Below, piece after piece: positions 58,439 to 64,000 of a stretch of 64,000 bases of DNA. The position numbers were made by a program, and so were the translations under genes. The stretch comes from Telmatactis stephensoni (taxonomy: Eukaryota > Cnidaria > Anthozoa > Actiniaria > Isophelliidae). Position 1 is the stretch's first letter, and each line of letters opens with the position of its first letter. The stretch lies in NCBI GenBank assembly GCA_029948255.1, contig JALIZF010001824.1, positions 620,001-684,000 on the forward strand, in the 5' to 3' direction. The notes beneath the pieces are model-generated. The model searched no databases. It worked only from the letters and a program-made list of their open reading frames with translations, and was not told where the DNA came from.

Positions 58439-61400
58439 ATGACATCAAATTTTTCGTCAAACTCATACAAAGTTCGAATTCCAGGATATGAGAATAGTTT
58501 TTCGCGGGGTTTCAAAATCGACAAGCCAGGACGAGCCTATCGGTTGATACGTGGATTGCTCGTGTTAGTAATCTTTTTTACGTTCGTAGGAAATTTAATC
58601 TTTATTTTAGAAGCTTCAACAAACTTGTTAAATGGTTGTTTGACTAGAGAGGAAAAATCAAGAGCTAGACTAGGTCAACATCCATTGTTACCTGGAGATG
58701 AAAAAGATGAAGGTTTGTAGTATATATAGGCCCCGTTCACACTACAGCATTAGATCGATCTGAGATCGATCCAGTCTAGTACATCGCTGTAAGCTGGATC
58801 GAACTCAGATGATCGATCTAGAACTGTAGTGTGAACAGGACCATACACTGCATACTGTGAGATGTGTTTGTCATTTCATGAGTAATCTTACTACACATGC
58901 ATGTAAAGGTTTAAAATTGGAATTCGTAAACTGGAGAAACTATTATAAATTCTAAAAGACGGTAAAGATCTCGTAAACGTCCTTTTAAAAGAGGACCGGT
59001 TTCATCATGGTTCCCAAGAATTTTTGAATGACAACATTTTTCAAAAGACGTTCATATATGTTAATGATGTACTGATAGACGATAAGACGTTAAAGATTGA
59101 TATATTGTTTATCGATATATTTTTGATTCTTTTTCTCAGATCTTGTTTTAAACATTGAAGTGTTTTCAAGCAAGGACAATATTTCCATGACCGTAAATGG
59201 AATAAAGGTAAGTCTACTTCTGTAGATTAGCGAGCAACTAAGTGGTAGAAAACCATATGTATAGTTTCAAAATTGGTCTTAAAAAAACCATTAAGTTATT
59301 CGGCTATTATTATCCAAATTAACAAGCATTAAATCTTAAAAATGTTTGATAAATGCGCGCTCTTCCGGATTTAACTAGGAAATCTCACTCAAGTGTTTTT
59401 CAAGGAAATGCAGCCGAAAATTTGCATAATTTCCCACAATGCTGTACGGTCAAGCAGAGGAAAATGCGAATATCCGTTAGTTGGTCAGAAAAAACAGCTG
59501 TTGCTCGGCTCGTCGAGGAAGTGAGAAGGTGAAAACGACAAAAATCACAAGAACTTTAGGCTCAACTGCACTATGAGTACAGATGTTTGGCTTTTGAAGG
59601 AACTTTTTTCGATTAAAATCAATAAGGAAAAGCATGTTTTCTGGTGTTGATCTATGACGCCAACTGAAAGGCGCATTTTTCGTTTCGTCTTGAAACGTAC
59701 AAACGATCATATCTTACAAAGATCCGGACTCAAAGTGTTTTGTTTTGCTGTCAAAATCTGAAAAACTTACTGGTCAGCACTATCGAGTAATCTTCAGAAC
59801 AGTGTTTCTGGAAATGAGCCGAGAGCTATAATTTTTTTATAGGAGGAGTCGCCTGTGGGCCGACAGGATCGGCCCATGGCGAGAATATAGGGTTAATTGC
59901 TCAATTTTCAGCCTGGAGGTTCTAAATCATCCTCACTAGCTATAGTTTCTTTTATGAGCGGGTTTTTACTGTAGGTACGTTTTATATGTTTTATTGTTTT
60001 ATATTTATTATTTATTATTTATATATGTATATATACTGCTTTGCTTTATTGCAATTAACACCCTTACATTTCATTATGGATACTGGCGCTCTATATAAGT
60101 TGATTATTGTAGAAATTTACAGCTCTGGGCCCGGTTGTTCGAAAGACAATTAGCGTTAACCCAGGATTAAATCTAAAGAAAACCATTTATTTTAACCCAG
60201 GATTAGCGTTAATCACCCTTGGAACATACAACCGGTCTCTGTTCTATAATACTGGTATATTCCCACAGACACCAAGCCATCTCCCGTGGCCTTAGGTGCC
60301 TTGGAGTGGTTTTACCCCCTCCATTTCATGTATCCAAAACCTTACGCAAAATCCTAGCCGATCCTAGTAGGCACGTTTTCTGTAAAAAGATTCACACTCT
60401 TTTCAATTTCTATCTTATGCAGACATTTCTTATAATCCCTTGGAAGTGTTCCTAATGCTCCAATTACCACCAGCACAATGATGACACTCTTACACTTCCA
60501 TATTTGGGCAATCTCACCCTTTAAATCTTGATATTTTTCAATCTCTTTCGATTCTCCTTGCTGCAAACTCTAGTATCAAACGGACAGTCAGGTGATGTCA
60601 ATGATAGTACAGGTTCTCAATAACTTAATTCTTATTGAGAATCACAATGTCGGCCTTGTTGCACGCAACCTGATAATCTGTTTCAGTATCGGAAAGTCCC
60701 AGAGCAGTTTAATCTCCTCTAGTTCAACAACTGGTTGTGGCTTGTGTTCGTACCATTTCGTTCGCTCAACAAACTACTGAGCCAGCCACCGGGTCATTGG
60801 CGGTTCTTATTTAAATCGCGCCTTAGATTTTCGCTCGTATTTATTTAATGGCCCTTATATGAATGGGAAAAAAAGAAGATGTAGGCCTTTTGTTTTATAC
60901 GCATTGACGATGTATAATTTCACAGCAATTGTAAGATTTTTAATTGAGATATCTGTATTCTAAAGGTAAATGACGTCAAGCCAGTCAAATTTACCGGTAT
61001 TCAAGTAGTTGTTCTAAACCAAGTCACTGGCGCTAAGATGGCATCCGCGGTGTTCGAAACTTTTATCTCTCCTAAAGAAAGCGATCAGTTGGCGCAGTTC
61101 ATTGAAGATGTGTCAGTTGGAAGAATAATTTGTTTTGCTGTTATGGTGAGTTTAGTGATTCATTTTATTGCAGCGAACAGCTTACATATGTAAAAACAAA
61201 CAAGTGAGCTAATTTGGACTCCGAAGGGTTTTGCTCCAGGAGGGGGGGGGGGGGGTACTCCCTATATTGGTGTGCTAGGGATGATCGTCGTATTTTTTAG
61301 GGGTTGAAATCGCCGATTTGGTATTTTTTAGGGCTCGTCAGAGAAAATCCAAGGTTTTTCAGAAAAGATGGTATTTTTAGGGGTACAAAATAAACGAGAC

Positions 61401-63832
61401 GATTTTTTTTACTTACTGCCTTTTTATTAGAACACTTTTTGTTTGATTTTTTGGTATTTTTTAGGGGTATTTTTGACCTGTTAGGTATTTTTTAGGGTCG
61501 AAAATTCTGGCATTTGGGTATTTTTAGGGTACGTTTTGGAGGTTTCCGACGATCATCCCTAGCGTTTTGACCCCGAATAACCCCCCCTCCCCGGGGTTTT
61601 GCTCCAGGGCCAAATCAACTATTTTGCTGGTGAAATTAATCGTTTTCTCGTCTCTGAAGGACGAAGCTTCCCGTTCACTGAAGACCACAACACGTAATCT
61701 CATCAAGCGTTATGGCAGCATGTACATCAATCGTCTGCAATGGCGGGACATGTGGGCCTTTGTGGTCCAAAAACGAAAATATGGTGGTCGAGTGTTAGCT
61801 GAGGGCTACCAAAAATGTGGAAATCCTTACGACTGGGCAAGCTCTGTGACTATTTCAACGTCTTTTGTTGCGAAGAAAGATTCATCTGATGAATGTGATT
61901 GGGAGGACAATGAGCAAAACCGAAGGCGAAGAGAGTTTTGTAGCAAATATGATGGTTATCCCAGTGTTTGTAGATGTAAGTGTTGTGTATCTCACTAGTG
62001 TGTTTAGTGCCATTTAATCCTGTTAATGATGTTTCTCTTCTCTTCTCTTCTCTTCTCTTCTCTTCTCTTCTCTTCTCTTCTCTTCTCTTCTCTTCTCTTC
62101 TCTTCTCTTCTCTTCTCTTCTCTTCTCTTCTCTTCTCTTCTCTTCTCTTCTCTTCTCTTCTCTTCTCTTCTCTTCTCTTCTCTTCTCTTCTCTTCTCTTC
62201 TCTTCTCTTCTCTTCTCTTCTCTTCTCTTCTCTTCTCTTCTCTTCTCTTCTCTTCTCTTCTCTTCTCTCCTCTCCTCTCCTTGGTTTCTATTCTTTTCTT
62301 TTCTTTTCTTTTCTTTTCTCTTTTTCTCTTTTCTTTTCTTTTCTTTTCTTTTCTTTTCTTTTCTTTTCTTTTCTTTTCTTTTCTTTTCTTTTCTTTTCTT
62401 TTCTTTTCTTTTCTTTTCTTTTCTTTTCTTTTCTTTTCTTTTCTTTTCTTTTCTTTTCTTTTCTTTTCTTTTCTTTTCTTTTCTTTTCTTTTCTTCTTTA
62501 CAGGCTCCTATCCAATAGAGTTAGAGTTGGACAACCCGCCATTTCCCGATGGAAGCAGGCTTGGGCTTCCTGTCCTGATTATGGCTAGCAATCGCCCTCA
62601 TTACTTATTCCGAATGCTTTTAACTCTGAAGGAAGTCATTGGCTTAAATGCTTCCTTAGTAACCTTATACGTTGATGGCTTCTTTGATGAACCAGCTATG
62701 ATTGGAAGACTATTCAATATAAAGGTGAATCAACACGAACCTGTCAGCATAAACAACGCCAGGATATCACAGGTAAAGAATTACTCTGTTCTCTTGGGCC
62801 CGGTTGAGGAAACATCTTCATTGGAAACGTAAAGGAATTTATGCAAGAAAACTCGACAAAATAGGAAGTAATTGTTATTCTATTTTCAAATTCTTTGTCG
62901 TATTCTATTGTCTACAGCAGTAGATCTAGTTTTACTCAAGAACGTTTTCCCCGGCCCTCCTCCTCCTCCGCCTTTTCTGGCTTCGTTAATTCGTCAGCCA
63001 CTGTAAGGCATCCTAAAAATTCTATACAAAATATTTTTTAACCACTGAACATTTACAACGTTTCCAGCATTACAAGAAGAGTTTGACGACGTCGTTTGAT
63101 GACAATCCAGAAGCGCAATACCTTGTGATTTTAGAAGAAGACTTGGATATATCTGTAGATATCTTGAGCTTCTTTAAACAACTTCTTCCTGTACTTGAAA
63201 AGGACGACAGTTTGTTTTGCATATCAGCGTGGAACGACCAGGTATTTATGCACATAAATAAAACTATGCTATACATACAAAGTCTCGGCGCGCTTCAAGT
63301 TGGCGCCAAAAATCAATCAGCCAATCAGCATCGCGATGTACACGGACGTACAGACGTACGGACGAGTTATTCAGTAAACGAGAACTTTTTGCGTTATAGG
63401 GATATAAACATTCTACCAATGACGTCTCATTAACCTACAGAATACAGACCATGCCTGGTCTTGGATGGTAAGAAAATTTACGATCAATATTGAAATCATT
63501 CCACTGTGATTATGTTACAGACTAACTCATTTCTTCTTCAGGGTGCTTCCTCGAAAGATTTACAAAGAGGAGCTTGAACCAGACTGGCCTTCACCCGATA
63601 AAATGTGGGACTGGGACTTATGGGTACGGGGCGCTAAGCTTAAAGGTCGAGAATGTATCATCCCTGATGTATCGAGAACCTTTCATTTTGGTTCCAGGGG
63701 AGTCAACATGAACCCGTACTTCCAGGATGAATATTTTGAAGGACACGTCATTAATAAGGAACCATATGTGAAGATTAACGCAGATCTCATGTACAAAGAA
63801 AACTACGAAAAGGAAATAGAAAGACTTATAAG
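58439..63832 (+). CDS. POMGNT1-like glycosyltransferase, copy C (last exon beyond window)
   Basis: Exons visible: 58439-58712, 59140-59207, 60966-61145, 61660-61975, 62504-62772, 63068-63241, 63400-63467, 63542-63832. All are in the same phases as copy B. The ninth exon would begin within about ten bases of the window end (the acceptor region CTTGTTT is just visible at 63994-64000). Differences from B include an Arg/Gly-bearing insertion in the cytosolic tail ([12 protein letters not shown]), [14 protein letters not shown] in the stem, and [12 protein letters not shown] where A and B have [11 protein letters not shown]. The acidic motif LEEDLDI and the WDWDLW and MPGLGW blocks are kept, so the enzyme core looks functional. 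It is not possible to say whether the C-terminus is intact. Confidence 0.88.
58733..58853. mobile_element. MITE-like element in copy C intron 1
   Basis: CCCCGTTCACACTACAGCAT at the left with CTGTAGTGTGAACAGGA at the right, and inner mirrored GATCGATCT blocks. Confidence 0.8.
60120..60240. mobile_element. MITE-like element (GGGCCCGGTTGTTCGAAA end)
   Basis: Contains TTAGCGTTAACCCAGGATTA and a second AACCCAGGATTAGCGTTAA. The right end ACATACAACCGG is a decayed mirror of the left. In copy C intron 2. Confidence 0.55.
60330..60775 (-). pseudogene. Decayed LINE reverse-transcriptase C-terminal fragment
   Basis: On the minus strand, pieces in shifting frames read [21 protein letters not shown], then KADIVIL, then [15 protein letters not shown] and [16 protein letters not shown]. 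This order is typical of the 3' end of non-LTR retrotransposon polymerases of marine invertebrates and fish. Several frameshifts and stops show that it is dead. It lies in intron 2 of POMGNT1 copy C. Confidence 0.65.
61241..61593. mobile_element. Non-autonomous hAT-like element C, copy 2 (inverted)
   Basis: Reverse orientation relative to copy 1: GCTAGGGATGATCGTCG at both subtermini as inverted repeat, and GGTATTTTTTAGGGG motifs inside. It is flanked by a longer than usual direct repeat, GGGTTTTGCTCCAGG (61226-61240 and 61594-61608). In intron 3 of copy C. Confidence 0.85.
62034..62494. repeat. Long pyrimidine microsatellite, (CTTCT)n then (TTTTC)n
   Basis: About 240 bases of CTTCT repeats, a short interruption, and about 200 bases of TTTTC repeats. 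It ends within ten bases of the splice acceptor for POMGNT1 copy C exon 5, whose polypyrimidine tract it effectively forms. Copies A and B lack it. Confidence 0.97.
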
Positions 63833-64000
63833 GTAAAGTACTAGCAGTCTGTGTGCTCTGATAGGCCTTATCGATTTTGCTTTAGTCATAAAAGGAAGAA
63901 TGTTGCGAGGGCATGATGCGGGAACCTATTGTGCAAGGAAATTCCTCTCATGGGAGAGAGGGCAAAAACGGGTCTGGCATCTCGACTAATGATCTTGTTT

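Noticed and set aside
61980..62490. Frame encoding FSSLL/FFSFL repeats fused to POMGNT1 exon 5
   Set aside because: Microsatellite translation; exon 5 is entered through the AG at 62502-62503, as in copies A and B.

Overview
The window is nuclear DNA of an intron-rich animal. Canonical GT-AG introns, proteins of vertebrate-like length (PMS1, ANKZF1, POMGNT1, a PSMA/NAALADase-type peptidase, SAXO) and a low overall G+C (judged by eye) fit an early-branching metazoan. An anthozoan cnidarian such as a coral or sea anemone is my best guess, from general impression only; the species cannot be named from the sequence.

Layout: (1) 0.5-1.6 kb, + strand: terminal exon of an unrecognised gene, followed by a 37/38-bp minisatellite. 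(2) 4.0-6.3 kb, +: a small two-transmembrane gene I do not recognise, containing two neighbouring pairs of duplicated, phase-1-symmetric mini-exons. (3) 7.3-15.0 kb, -: a five-exon M28 glutamate-carboxypeptidase-II-like ectopeptidase with all metal ligands but without PSMA's glutamate-binding residues. (4) 17.8-19.7 kb, +: a secreted cysteine-rich protein with a phospholipase-A2-like CxxHDxC core. (5) 20.3-23.0 kb, -: SAXO (axonemal microtubule stabiliser), with an RFX X-box upstream. (6) 24.2-30.5 kb, +: complete 13-exon PMS1 (MutL family) with an E2F-like site upstream. (7) 30.9-37.7 kb, -: complete 14-exon ANKZF1 (Vms1-type peptidyl-tRNA hydrolase), convergent with PMS1. (8) 40.3-64.0 kb, +: three head-to-tail copies of a nine-exon POMGNT1-like glycosyltransferase. 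The first copy has a 1-bp frameshift in its last exon, the second is complete, and the third runs off the window just before its last exon.

The genes do not form one pathway; they are unrelated housekeeping, ciliary and secretory genes. The one functional cluster is the POMGNT1 array, whose products would extend O-mannosyl glycans in the Golgi.

Introns and spacers are crowded with non-autonomous DNA elements. At least fifteen foldback/MITE-like inverted repeats are visible. Two related families have C/G-tract termini and iterated internal motifs (CCCCTAAAAGGTACC or CCCCTAAAAAATACC); three of their four clear copies have exact 8-bp target duplications, which points to hAT-type transposition. 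One of these sits inside another foldback element. There are also tRNA-derived SINE-like pieces, a decayed LINE fragment, minisatellites and long pyrimidine microsatellites.

Exon coordinates come from reading splice sites and checking phase by eye. All multi-exon models close in frame.
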